Below, in pieces: positions 8,153 to 15,915 of a DNA stretch of 43,079 nt. Position 1 is the first letter of the stretch. The number at the start of each line of letters is the position of its first letter. A model generated the notes under the pieces. That model saw nothing but the letters and a program-made list of their open reading frames with translations, did not search any database and was not told the DNA's origin. The position numbers were made by a program, and so were the translations under genes. Origin of the DNA: DASVFB01 sp963815965 (GTDB taxonomy: Bacteria; Actinomycetota; Thermoleophilia; Gaiellales; Gaiellaceae); assembly GCA_963815965.1 (NCBI GenBank), contig CAWFIT010000009.1, forward strand, positions 1 through 43,079, in the 5' to 3' direction.

Positions 8153-8716
8153 TCAGTCCGAGTCATCGCGGACGCGTCGGTAGCGCTCGTAGATCACACG
8201 CGAGCCGAACGTCCTGGTCTCGATCAGATCCAGCGGGACGTCTTCGGTGACCGGTGGAAGGAACGGCGTGCCGCCACCGACAACGTGGGGGTTGCGGAAC
8301 ATGCGCAGCTCGTCGACAAGGCCAAGCTCGATCGCTGCCGCGGCCAGGCCGGCGCCGCCGATCCCTACATCCTTGTCTGTCGCGTCGAGTGCCTCTGCGG
8401 CCTCCTCGGCCACGGATGCCTTGGCGAGCCGGGCGTTGCCCTGGACGCTGTCCAGGGTGCGGCTGAAGACGACCTTCGGGATCGCGCACCAAACGTCGGC
8501 GAACTCCGCCCCGGCCTCGGTGTCGCGCAACGACAGATCCGTCTCCCACACCAGCATCGTCTCGTAGAGCCTGCGGCCGCAGAGAAAGCCCCCCAGCTCG
8601 CGTGTCTGCACGATGTGAAAAGCAAACTGCTCCTCGTTGGGAACGCTCCACCCGAACGCGCCCTCGCGGTCGGCGATAAAGCCGTCCACCGAGACGCTCA
8701 TCGAATAGATCAGCAC
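8153..8716 (-). CDS. dihydrofolate reductase / RibD C-terminal-like reductase
   Basis: 187 residues. The DHFR/RibD-C fold is shown by YSMSVSVDGFIADREGAFGW at the N-terminus, GGFLCGRRLYETM (NADPH-site Gly-Arg), PKVVFSRTLDSV, then DVGIGGAGLAAAAIELGLVD (dinucleotide-binding glycines) and PHVVGGGTPFLPP near the C-terminus. Actinobacteria carry many such stand-alone reductases of unknown substrate, often near AHSA1 and ArsR genes. It is monocistronic here, with repeat copies C and D in the flanking gaps. Confidence 0.9.
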   Translation of the reverse strand: MLIYSMSVSVDGFIADREGAFGWSVPNEEQFAFHIVQTRELGGFLCGRRLYETMLVWETDLSLRDTEAGAEFADVWCAIPKVVFSRTLDSVQGNARLAKASVAEEAAEALDATDKDVGIGGAGLAAAAIELGLVDELRMFRNPHVVGGGTPFLPPVTEDVPLDLIETRTFGSRVIYERYRRVRDDSD

Positions 8717-9120
8717 GGCTTCAAACTGTCGGGCCAGAGCGGCCGACGATCCTCGGTAATGAGATCCACCCAGACGCTCCGCATCGGGCTCTCCTTCGTT
8801 TCGCAGCGGCCTTCACTGTAAAGACGGATCGCGAGAGAAGAACTCATCGTCGTGGCGCTCCAACGATCGTACGGCCGGCGGCCCAGGCGGCTGAGAACTG
8901 GGCTGCGCCAGTGCGCGAGTGACGTCTGCGCAGTCCTCCAGTGGCCCCAGCACCCCTCGGGGTGGGAAGACAGCCTCCTGCGCTCTGGCCTGCTGCCACC
9001 GTAGTCCGGCGAGCGGCGGCTTCGTAGCGTCAATGCGACCCGTGTCGGTCGGAAGGTTGAGCCGGGCGATTCGAGACGGGGCAGCGGAGAACAATCCCGG
9101 CGCGAGAGAGGAGTAGATCG
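8717..9120. other. gene-poor gap with one repeat copy
   Basis: About 400 bases between divergent genes. I see no convincing gene. It contains repeat copy D (8907-8930) and, at its right end, the ribosome site GAGAGGAG of the cupin gene. Confidence 0.5.
8901..8930 (+). repeat. hairpin repeat, copy D
   Basis: GGCTGCGCCAGTGCGCGAG followed by TGACGTCTGCGC. The leading GGCTGCGCCAGTG and central GAGTGACG agree with the family consensus. TGCGC is repeated as GCGCA across the centre, so a short stem is kept with different bases. Confidence 0.5.
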
Positions 9121-9642
9121 ATGATCAGAGGAAGCAGGGGGAGCAAGCGGGCCATGCTCATCGTCGGGGCCGCGCTCTTGATCCTTGCGGCCACCTTCGC
9201 GGTCAACGTCGTCCCGTCGGCAGCTGTGGATCCGCCGCCGCCGATCGCGGCGGAGACGCTCAGCGCTCGCTCGGTCTTTCCCGACCTGATCGACATGAAG
9301 CTCAAGCTCAAGACGCACCACGGGGGCACGATGGTGATCAACGTCGACGACCCGTCCCGCACGGTCGTCGTCAGGTACACGGTGCAGCCGGGCGCCCGGT
9401 TCCCCTGGCACACGCACTATGGGCCGGTGGTCGTGAACATCGTCTCCGGCTCGCTCACGTACGTCGCGGCGGGCATGTGCAACGGGATGCCGTACGCGGC
9501 AGGACAGGCGTTCGTCGATTCCGGGCACGGTCACGTCCACAGCGCCTACAACCCCGGGACGGAGCCAACGGTGTTCATCGCCACGTTCTTCGAGGCACCC
9601 GAAACGGGCCCGTTGCTGATCCCGGCAGACCCTGATTGCTAG
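9121..9642 (+). CDS. secreted cupin-domain protein
   Basis: 173 residues, ATG preceded by GAGAGGAG. A basic N-terminus and hydrophobic stretch (AMLIVGAALLILAATFAVNV, residues about 11-30) form a signal peptide or anchor. The rest is a small beta-barrel with cupin metal ligands: VRYTVQPGARFPWHTHYGP (two His; the usual Glu is absent) and later HGHVHSAYNPG. A Cys-containing AAGMCNGMPYAAGQAFVDSG links the motifs. Substrate unknown; acts outside the membrane. Single gene, with repeat elements on both sides. Confidence 0.85.
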   Translation: MIRGSRGSKRAMLIVGAALLILAATFAVNVVPSAAVDPPPPIAAETLSARSVFPDLIDMKLKLKTHHGGTMVINVDDPSRTVVVRYTVQPGARFPWHTHYGPVVVNIVSGSLTYVAAGMCNGMPYAAGQAFVDSGHGHVHSAYNPGTEPTVFIATFFEAPETGPLLIPADPDC

Positions 9643-9821
9643 GCGAATAAGCGGAACCCTGCGGCGGGCCGGTGCGCTAGGAATCCACCGGCTCGCCGCG
9701 CGGCACGAAGGCTCGGCCGAACCAACGCGGCTGCGGCGATCAGGTTCCGGACGCTGACCTTTGGATCTGCGTGCTCGAGACGCTTCGCCACCGTCGGCGG
9801 CAGCGGCGACCATCGCATGCC

Positions 9822-9846
9822 CGAGTGTTCGTCACAGACGCCTGAG
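9822..9846 (+). repeat. hairpin repeat, copy E
   Basis: CGAGTGTTCGTCACAGACG followed by CCTGAGG, 35 bp upstream of the second acetyltransferase start. The outer parts (GTGTTC, GACGCCTGA) are kept; the stem is imperfect. Confidence 0.5.
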
Positions 9847-9880
9847 GCGTTCCGGTCGCGGCTGGGAATAGCCTTGGGCC

Positions 9881-10663
9881 GTGATCGATCTGACGGTCTT
9901 TGACGAGCAACTTCGCGAGCCGCGCGCGGACTCGCTGGTCGAGGGCGAGCGGATCGAGCGGATCGGACCGCTGGTCTGCGTCTTCGGCGGTCCGGGCGGC
10001 GGGTTCGTCGGTTACCGTGACCTCGGCGGGATCGAGGGCGCTGAGCTCGACGCGCTGATCGCGGGTTGTACCGCTCTGTATGAGGGCCGGGGTGAGCGGT
10101 TCGAATGGAAGCTCTACGGGCACGACCGCCCGCCTGACCTCGCGCGACGCCTGGAGGCTGCAGGCTTGATCGCCGAGGAGCGCGAGACGGTGGAGATCGC
10201 GGTGGCGGCGTCGATTACCGGAGAACCGGAGCTTCCAGAAGGAGTTGCGTTGCGCGAGGTCAGCGAGCGCGCGGACCTCGACCGGATCGCGCGGTTCGAA
10301 GAGACGATCTGGGGAGACGACCGCGGGTGGCTTGCCGACATGCTCGAAGGCGAACAGACTGCCGATCCCGAGTCGCTCGCGATCGCCGTTGCGGAGACCG
10401 CCGACGGGATCGTCTGCGCGGGCTGGGTGCGGTTCGTACGCGGCACAGACTTCGCTTCGCTCTGGGGCGGCTCGACGCTGCCCAGCTGGCGCCGCCGAGG
10501 GATCTACCGCGCGCTCGTCGCGTACCGGGCGAATTTGGCTGTGACGCGCGGGTTTCGCTACCTCCAGGTCGACGCGTCCGACGACAGCCGCCCGATCCTC
10601 GAGCGACTCGGCTTCGCGCCCGTGACGACAACGACGCCGTACATCTGGTCGCCTCCGGTCTGA
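9881..10663 (+). CDS. GNAT-family acetyltransferase, two-lobed
   Basis: 260 residues from a GTG start. The C-terminal half is a GNAT domain: VALREVSERADLDRIARFEE, central strand DGIVCAGWVRFVRGTDFASLWGG, acetyl-CoA loop PSWRRRGIYRALVAYRANLA (RRGIYRAL, residues about 205-215) and LQVDASDDSRPILERLGFAP. The N-terminal half (YRDLGGIEGAELDALIAGC, KLYGHDRPPDLARRLEAAGL) is a degenerate leading lobe commonly found in this subgroup. Acceptor unknown. Single gene. Confidence 0.87.
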   Translation: MIDLTVFDEQLREPRADSLVEGERIERIGPLVCVFGGPGGGFVGYRDLGGIEGAELDALIAGCTALYEGRGERFEWKLYGHDRPPDLARRLEAAGLIAEERETVEIAVAASITGEPELPEGVALREVSERADLDRIARFEETIWGDDRGWLADMLEGEQTADPESLAIAVAETADGIVCAGWVRFVRGTDFASLWGGSTLPSWRRRGIYRALVAYRANLAVTRGFRYLQVDASDDSRPILERLGFAPVTTTTPYIWSPPV

Positions 10664-10720
10664 GGACGAGGAGTTCGCTCCCCCGTTGATTCGCTAGTGG
10701 CGTCGAGGTGCAGGAGGCTC

Positions 10721-10750
10721 GGCTGCCCCAGTGTTCGCGAGTACACCCGG
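10721..10750 (+). repeat. hairpin repeat, copy F
   Basis: GGCTGCCCCAGTGTTC followed by GCGAGTACACCCGG. The left flank GGCTGC-CCAGTGTTC is strongly kept; the right arm has diverged. Confidence 0.5.
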
Positions 10751-10965
10751 AGCGCGAGTTCGCTTAAGTAGCGTCTTGCTGGATGCGTCGGATGCCCTGC
10801 CTGAGCGGGTTGAGCATGGTGACTCTTGCCGTCTTCGCCAGGAGTCACAGGTCGGTGGCGAGGTCGCAGGGTCCACTTCGCTGCTAGAGCGAACTGCGAC
10901 TGGCCAGGCGGCACCCGAACACCGGCTGAAACTCTGGCGCTTGGGGCGCGGCCCTACTCGCGCCC

Positions 10966-10992
10966 GCGAGTGTTCCCAAGTGACGCATGAAC
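10966..10992 (+). repeat. hairpin repeat, copy G
   Basis: GCGAGTGTTCCCAAG followed by TGACGCATGAAC. GTTC and GAAC still pair at the ends, around the conserved AGTGACG core. Confidence 0.55.
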
Positions 10993-11080
10993 AACTCTTA
11001 CGCGTGCGTCTCGATCAGGCGGGGTCGTATCGCTTCGGCGCGGTATCGAACCCGTTCGTCGCGCTTGCGCCGTGGGGCAG

Positions 11081-11974
11081 TTAGCGCCGGGCGCCGAGCA
11101 CCTTTCGGCTAAAGGGACTCCAACCGCCGGCGTTTCCAGCTCGGGCGGCGTAGTAGTAGGCGACGCCGCGGGCGCCACGCTTGTCGAGGAAGGCCGTGCG
11201 GGTGGTCGTGCCGACTCGAAGGCCTCGACCGCGCTGCGTTCCCGATCGCCAAACCTCGTACTTCGATGCGCGTGCGCTTGTCTTCCACTCGATTCGGACT
11301 CCGTCGCGTCGCGCGCGCGACGCACCCACACGCTGCGGAGCGGCGGGGGCCTTCGGAACGGCGGGCGGTTTCGTCGCCGGAGGGTACCCCGTGACCGGGT
11401 CGAAGACCCCACCGCTGCCCGTCTGCGTGTCGTACCAGCCGTTGAGCTGGTCTTTCGCTAGCGCGCCACCCGCTGCCGCCCGCGTTCCTGCCGCGAACTC
11501 AATCCGTCTCGGCGAACTGAGTTCGGCCAGGGTGATGCTGAAGCGATATCCGTCGGCCCATCCTGCGGTCAGCGATGCGGAAGGCGACGGCACGGGCAGA
11601 AAGCTCAACGTCGATTGGTCCCAGCGCCTCATCAAGAAGCTGCCGTCGTCGTTGAGCACGAACTGAACGTCGGTTCCGAAGAGCTCAAACGACCCCGTGT
11701 CATGGCGTTCGTCGACGTTGATGAAGACGACTGCCGTCTCTCCGGCCACGAGCCCCGTCCTGTTGGAGACCGCGATGCGGAAGGAAAGGGTGCCGGCGTC
11801 GTCGTGCGCGACGGTGACAGAGGAGATGTCCGGTGCGCCGGCCGCGTCTCCCAAGGGATCGACGATCGTTGCCGATCCCCCCGCCACGTGAGCCGACGCG
11901 GAGATCGGGACGACGACGATGGTGAAAGCCGTAACGGCCGCCGCAACCAACCTGTTACAGGGAGACATGCGCAT
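11081..11974 (-). CDS. secreted protein with beta-sandwich and fibronectin-III domains
   Basis: 297 residues; the ATG at 11974 is chosen for its ribosome site GGAGGAG. A signal peptide (LVAAAVTAFTIVVVPISASAHV) is followed by an all-beta domain (residues about 30-175: DPLGDAAGAPDISSVTVAHD, LSFRIAVSNRTGL, VVFINVDERHDTGSFELFG, YRFSITLAEL) like those of secreted actinobacterial proteins related to carbohydrate-binding sandwich folds. A Pro/Ala linker leads to a fibronectin type III domain (APQRVGASRARRDGVRIEWK, SKYEVWRSG, AFLDKRGARGVAYYYAARAG). Probably an extracellular binding protein; ligand unknown. Confidence 0.82.
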   Translation of the reverse strand: MRMSPCNRLVAAAVTAFTIVVVPISASAHVAGGSATIVDPLGDAAGAPDISSVTVAHDDAGTLSFRIAVSNRTGLVAGETAVVFINVDERHDTGSFELFGTDVQFVLNDDGSFLMRRWDQSTLSFLPVPSPSASLTAGWADGYRFSITLAELSSPRRIEFAAGTRAAAGGALAKDQLNGWYDTQTGSGGVFDPVTGYPPATKPPAVPKAPAAPQRVGASRARRDGVRIEWKTSARASKYEVWRSGTQRGRGLRVGTTTRTAFLDKRGARGVAYYYAARAGNAGGWSPFSRKVLGARR

Positions 11975-12000
11975 GGCTCCTCCAGGATCGTGGCGACCCC

Positions 12001-12249
12001 TCATCGAGCGTATGGCACAGGGACGGCGCGAGTCAAGGCGGCGAGACGGCAAAGAAAATCCGCCGTCGCGCACCTCCAGCGATCGAGAACCTCACCAGCG
12101 GCCCAACTGCGCAGCACGACAGCGGCAGCCAACGAGCCGGCGAGGCCGACGATGCAGAGCGGAGCCAGCGCCTCGTTCCGTTCTGCGGCCAACCATCCAG
12201 CGCAAGCCCCTCCGATCGCAACGGCTGCTACGACGACTGCCGGGAGCAC
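12001..12249 (-). CDS. small two-helix membrane protein
   Basis: 82 residues from a GTG start. Two hydrophobic segments (LPAVVVAAVAIGGACAGWLA; LAPLCIVGLAGSLAAAVVL) are followed by a short Arg-rich tail. No family recognised. It lies 26 bp upstream of the secreted FnIII protein on the same strand, so the two may be co-transcribed. Confidence 0.5.
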   Translation of the reverse strand: MLPAVVVAAVAIGGACAGWLAAERNEALAPLCIVGLAGSLAAAVVLRSWAAGEVLDRWRCATADFLCRLAALTRAVPVPYAR

Positions 12250-12285
12250 GAAGTCACGCTAGCGTTCCCGGGCCGATGCAAGCTC

Positions 12286-12317
12286 GGCTGTGCGAGTGCG
12301 TGAGCTGACGCCTGGCG
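12286..12317 (+). repeat. hairpin repeat, copy H
   Basis: GGCTGTGCGAGTGCGTGAGC followed by TGACGCCTGGCG. It keeps GGCTG, GAGTG and TGACGCCTG of the consensus. It is the last copy before the tRNA-Leu fragment at 12413. Confidence 0.45.
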
Positions 12318-12412
12318 CGTTCGCGGGTGCGGGTTGGCCGGTTGCCGGTGCCCCGCGTAACAGAGCGGGTTCGCCTCGTTCCGTCTCGGCCGGTCTGGAC
12401 GCTGGGGCGTGC

Positions 12413-12471
12413 GACTTAAAGGCAGCTGCCCCCAACGCGGGGCGTGAGGGGTTCGACTTCCTCCCCCGGCA
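12413..12471 (+). repeat. degenerate tRNA-Leu 3' fragment (putative attachment-site duplicate)
   Basis: 59 bases match tRNA-Leu(UAA) from the anticodon stem-loop to the discriminator base, with three substitutions and one inserted G (GAGGGG for GAGGG; ACTTCC for ACTCCC; AAAGGC for AAAATC). The 5' half of the tRNA is absent, so it is not a gene. Direct duplication of a tRNA 3' end is the usual footprint of tyrosine-recombinase integration. It flanks an 8.6 kb block with the intact tRNA at the other end. No integrase remains inside the block. Confidence 0.8.
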
Positions 12472-13164
12472 CTAAGCGCCCGGCGTGAGGGTGTCGACCG
12501 GGAAGCGCTCCGGGCCCTTGCCGCGGTAAGCGTCGCGGAACGCGGAGAAGGCCTTCTCGTCGAAGGTCGGGCACACAGCCGCGTGACCCTCGCCGTTGCC
12601 GCCCGACGGTGAGGTCCAGGCGGTGATCGCGACCTTGTTGCCCAGGCTCGCGAGCGGCGTGCCGACCATCGCGTCCGGGCTCTCGTTGTAGAAGGAGCGG
12701 AGCTCGTCGATCGTCGACGACGGCACCTTGTTCCCCCACCAGAGGATGACTCCGCCGTGCTCCTGGTTGTGGACGACCTGGAGCGGATTCGCCGGAGTCG
12801 TGTAGAAGTCCCAGATCGCCGGCGCAAAGTAGTGCGAGCCGTTCGACGGCGGGAAGGTGTTGTACTTGATTTTCGCCGTGAGGCTCGTGATGTGCTTGCG
12901 GCTCTTGTTGGGGGCGGTCTTGAGCGTGCAACCGGCGTCCTTCATAGCCGAGGCAACGCCCTTGTCGTTCGGTGTGCCCCCGCCGCCCGCGAGCGCGATC
13001 GCCGCGATGACGGCGATCAGCGCGACGATGCCCGAAGCGCTGAAGATCATGAGCATCCTGAGGCGGCGCCGATCAGCGTCCGTGCGCTCGCTTGTGGACG
13101 AGCGTTTTTGCGGCGCCTGCACCGGCCGGCGAGGCGGCGGCGGCGTGCGGGGCTTCTTTGCCAA
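12472..13164 (-). CDS. DUF3105-family membrane-anchored protein
   Basis: 230 residues if started at the TTG at 13164. A Pro/Lys/Arg-rich cytoplasmic N-terminus (AKKPRTPPPPRRPVQAPQ) leads to one membrane helix (FSASGIVALIAVIAAIALAG, residues about 41-60) and an external DUF3105 domain: CTLKTAPNKSRKHI, NTFPPSNGSHYFAPAIWDFY, VVHNQEHGGVILWW, AITAW and HAAVCPTFDEKAFSAFRD. The two external cysteines may form a disulfide. Function of the family is not established. The stop codon directly abuts the tRNA-Leu fragment, so an integration event would have ended right at this gene. An upstream ATG at 13219 is the alternative start. Confidence 0.8.
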   Translation of the reverse strand: MAKKPRTPPPPRRPVQAPQKRSSTSERTDADRRRLRMLMIFSASGIVALIAVIAAIALAGGGGTPNDKGVASAMKDAGCTLKTAPNKSRKHITSLTAKIKYNTFPPSNGSHYFAPAIWDFYTTPANPLQVVHNQEHGGVILWWGNKVPSSTIDELRSFYNESPDAMVGTPLASLGNKVAITAWTSPSGGNGEGHAAVCPTFDEKAFSAFRDAYRGKGPERFPVDTLTPGA

Positions 13165-13250
13165 AACGCGCCCAAAGTAGCAGCAGACGCGTTCGGCTCC
13201 GCCGAGCCTGCCGCGCATGCAAAAAGTTCGCTCGCAGCACGATTTGTCCG

Positions 13251-13289
13251 CGCCGGTCCTTGACCGGCGTGCCGTCGGCCGAATAGGGT
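13251..13289 (+). promoter_or_regulatory. inverted repeat and possible promoter upstream of rmuC
   Basis: CGCCGGTC-CTT-GACCGGCG is a perfect 8-bp inverted repeat (13251-13269) in the divergent gap between the DUF3105 gene and rmuC. It overlaps TTGACC (13260-13265), which is 18 bp from TAGGGT (13284-13289), a weak sigma-70-like pair pointing at rmuC. It could be an operator; its binder is unknown. Confidence 0.35.
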
Positions 13290-13389
13290 TTCCGCTGCCG
13301 GAGCCGATGGACCGCAAGGTTTGTCGGCACCGGCGTTTTTGTGTCCTTTTAGTGCTGTCCGACGCCCTCTCTAGCGTTCGGCGGTCCTG

Positions 13390-14607
13390 ATGCAGATCGC
13401 AGCGTTCATCCTCGGTGGGTTGCTCGGCGGCGGCGCCGTCTGGCTCCTCGTGCGGGCGCGCACAGGCGCGAGCGTTTCGGTGCTCGAGGCGAGGCTCTCC
13501 CACGAGCGCGCGACCGCGGACGAGAAGCTCGAGCTCGTCAATCGGGCGAACGACGAGTGGGAGCGGCGGTTCGAGGCCCTGAGCGCGAAGACCCTGAAGA
13601 GCAACAACGAGGCTTTTCTGTCGCTCGCTCGCACTCAGCTCGACCCGCTGCAAGACGTCCTGAAGACGTTCGACTCGCACACGCGGCAGCTCGAGAAGGA
13701 TCGGCAGAGCGCATACGCCGGGCTCCGCGAGCAGGTACAGGCCCTCGCCAGGGACGCGCAGGGTCTCCGCTTGGAGACCGGGAACCTCGTGACTGCGTTG
13801 CGCACGCCGCACGTCCGGGGCCGCTGGGGCGAGATCCAGCTCAAGCGCGTCGTCGAGCTCGCGGGCATGGTCGACCACTGCGACTTCGTGGAGCAGGCGA
13901 GCAACCGGGACGCGGACGGGAAGCTCCTCCGCCCCGACCTGATCGTCAAGCTGCCGGGCCGGAAGAACGTCGTCATCGATTCAAAGGTGCCGCTCGAGGC
14001 GTATCTCGACGCGATGCGCACCGATATCGACGACGACGAGCGTCGCACGCACCTGCTGCGTCACGCGCGCCTCGTTCGGGAACACATCGATGCGCTCGGC
14101 GCGAAGAAATACTGGCATCAGTTCGCGCCGACGCCCGAGTTCGTCGTGATGTTCATGCCTGACGAGTCGTTCTTCCGCTGCGCGCTCGAGGCCGACCCCT
14201 CGCTGATCGAGGCGGGCGTGGATGCGGGCGTCCTCCCCGCGTCGCCGACGAACCTGATCGGACTTCTGCGCACGGTCGCGTACACCTGGCAGCAGGAGAC
14301 GATCGCCGAGAGCGCGCGCGCCGTCTCCGGCCTCGGCCGCGAGCTCTACGAGCGGGTGGGGACGTTCGCGAAGCACTTCGCCAAAGTCGGCCGCAATCTC
14401 GACACCGCTGTGGGCGCGTACAACGAGGCCGTCGGCTCGCTCGAGTCGCGCGTGCTCGTCACGGCACGCAAGCTGGAACAACATGGCGCCTCCATCGGCG
14501 AGCTTCCCGACGTTGCGCCCCTCGAGCGCCAGTCGCGTCCTGTGGTCGCCGAGGAGCTCCGTGATGCGGAGACGTTGCGCGAGCTGCCTTCAGCAGACGC
14601 TGCTTGA
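13390..14607 (+). CDS. rmuC: RmuC-family DNA recombination protein
   Basis: 405 residues. An N-terminal membrane anchor (IAAFILGGLLGGGAVWLLV) is followed by a coiled-coil (RLSHERATADEKLELVNRAN to QVQALARDAQGLRLETGNL) and then the RmuC nuclease-like core: LRTPHVRGRWGEIQLKRVVE, HCDFVEQAS, LRPDLIVKLPGRKNVVIDSK, KVPLEAYLDA, VMFMPDESFF and LASPTNLIGLLRTVAYTWQQ-type helix (here LPASPTNLIGLLRTVAYTW). The IDSK segment matches the PD-(D/E)XK-like active site. RmuC limits inversions at short inverted repeats in E. coli; the exact reaction is unknown. Single gene. Confidence 0.95.
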   Translation: MQIAAFILGGLLGGGAVWLLVRARTGASVSVLEARLSHERATADEKLELVNRANDEWERRFEALSAKTLKSNNEAFLSLARTQLDPLQDVLKTFDSHTRQLEKDRQSAYAGLREQVQALARDAQGLRLETGNLVTALRTPHVRGRWGEIQLKRVVELAGMVDHCDFVEQASNRDADGKLLRPDLIVKLPGRKNVVIDSKVPLEAYLDAMRTDIDDDERRTHLLRHARLVREHIDALGAKKYWHQFAPTPEFVVMFMPDESFFRCALEADPSLIEAGVDAGVLPASPTNLIGLLRTVAYTWQQETIAESARAVSGLGRELYERVGTFAKHFAKVGRNLDTAVGAYNEAVGSLESRVLVTARKLEQHGASIGELPDVAPLERQSRPVVAEELRDAETLRELPSADAA

Positions 14608-14616
14608 GCTGAGCGA

Positions 14617-15762
14617 CTAGTAGCGCAAGAGCGCGGCGATCCCTTCGACCGGGGCGAGCTCAGGCCGGTCCCGGGCGAGCGCGCGCACCGAGCCACCGTG
14701 GGCCAGCGTTCGATGCAGTGCAACGTCGACGCCGTCCTCGCGCGGCTCCATCCGCGTGGCGTCGAGCGGGCACGCGCCGTTCTTCGTCTGGGCGCGGCCG
14801 CACGACGGGCACTCGTACGCAAGCCGAGCGACGCCTTCTTGGAAGAGGAGCAGCTCGACACGGCCGTCCGACGCGGCCTCGAGCGTCTCGTCCCAACCGG
14901 ACGCCGCGCGGCCGCTGCGGCCGGCCTCCTCTTGCCATCGCTCGAGCGCCTCCGTTTCCTCGGCGAGCCGCGCCCGCTCCAGGAAGGGCAGTGCCAGCTC
15001 GAGCAGCTCGGTCGGCGTCGCGTACCCCTCGCCTGCCGTCCAGCCCACGACACAGTTCCGCGTCTCGGCCGCCAGCAGATCCGCAAACGCAGCCCGCGCC
15101 TCGTCTGGGCCGACGACGACGAGGTGGCGCGCGAGCCCGCGCCGCACGTGATTGTCCAGGTCCTCCGCAACGGTTCGCAGGTGGTCCTTCGCAAGCTCGT
15201 CGATGTGGCGCTGGAAGCGCGACTGCGACCAGCCGCCTTGATCGTGCCGCGCCGGCTGTTCCTCCGTGAGATCGGCCAGAGGCTCGAGGCGTCCGCTCGT
15301 CAGCCGGAAGAGCAGTCCGCGCTCGCGGTCGATCACCGCGACGATCGCGCCCTCCCCCCGGCCGAGCAACGGGACCAGAGGCTTGAGATGGAAGTCCGGC
15401 CCGACGTAAACCCGGTCCGGCACGCGTTCGCTCAACGCGCTCGCGCTCCAGAACGAGTCGAGCCCTGCGGCGAAGATGGCGAGCCCCTGAACGCCGGCTC
15501 GGTCGAGATCGTTCGCGAAGTAGTTGCGAATGCGCTCGAAGTCGGACTGCAGCCCGCGCTTCTGGTCGTGGGTCAGATCGCCTCGGGTGCCGAAGGTGGA
15601 CTTATGGGCCTCGTCCAGAAGCGAGTTGATCTTCGTCGCCGCGCCCGGCGTTGTGCCCGTCATCTCGGGCTCGAAGCCCAGGAAGAGACTGATCGCCAGG
15701 CCATTCTGCGCCCTGAAGGCGGCAAGCTCCTTGAGCCGGCCCCACGTGATCACACCCGCCAT
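14617..15762 (-). CDS. baeRF / Vms1-like eRF1-domain protein
   Basis: 381 residues; ATG at 15762 chosen for its ribosome site AAGGAGG. N-terminal alpha/beta domain: LAISLFLGFEPEMTG, LAIFAAGLDSFWSASAL, VYVGPDFHLKPLVPLLGRGE. The central RNase H-like eRF1 domain 2 region follows: AIVAVIDRERGLLFRLTSGRLE, FQRHIDELAKDHLRTVAEDL and HLVVVGPDEARAAFADLLAAE. The C-terminus has a zinc ribbon (CPSCGRAQTKNGACPLD) and a short pelota-like part. Bacterial/archaeal eRF1-like (baeRF) proteins are related to Vms1/ANKZF1, which releases peptides from stalled ribosomes. A ribosome-rescue role is inference from family. Convergent with rmuC. Confidence 0.85.
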   Translation of the reverse strand: MAGVITWGRLKELAAFRAQNGLAISLFLGFEPEMTGTTPGAATKINSLLDEAHKSTFGTRGDLTHDQKRGLQSDFERIRNYFANDLDRAGVQGLAIFAAGLDSFWSASALSERVPDRVYVGPDFHLKPLVPLLGRGEGAIVAVIDRERGLLFRLTSGRLEPLADLTEEQPARHDQGGWSQSRFQRHIDELAKDHLRTVAEDLDNHVRRGLARHLVVVGPDEARAAFADLLAAETRNCVVGWTAGEGYATPTELLELALPFLERARLAEETEALERWQEEAGRSGRAASGWDETLEAASDGRVELLLFQEGVARLAYECPSCGRAQTKNGACPLDATRMEPREDGVDVALHRTLAHGGSVRALARDRPELAPVEGIAALLRY

Positions 15763-15857
15763 TCGGTCCCTCCTTGCCACGAACGCGGCATCTTATTCCT
15801 GCAGGCATGGCGGAAGCAGGCTCCGCGAGTATCGTGAGGGTGGCTCCGGAACTTCGG

Positions 15858-15879
15858 CCGCCGGTTCTCCTACCGGCGG
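15858..15879. promoter_or_regulatory. stem-loop in the trxB leader
   Basis: CCGCCGGT-TCTCCT-ACCGGCGG: perfect 8-bp stem, 6-nt loop, ending 36 bp before the trxB start, with no T tract. It could be an operator or a leader structure; no known riboswitch shape is seen. Confidence 0.4.
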
Positions 15880-15915
15880 GGAACGTCCAGCCGACGGAAT
15901 TCGTTTAATAGAGCA

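Larger units (their letters stand above)
10664..11080. other. gene-poor gap with two repeat copies
   Basis: About 415 bases between convergent genes. Six frames give no family-like protein. Two hairpin-repeat copies (10721-10750 and 10966-10992) lie about 240 bp apart. The remainder may be decayed coding DNA, but I cannot identify it. Confidence 0.5.

Noticed and set aside
8710..9813. Minus-strand open frame of 367 codons spanning the cupin gene
   Set aside because: Low-complexity Arg/Ser/Pro translation, opposite a cupin with clear motifs and ribosome site.
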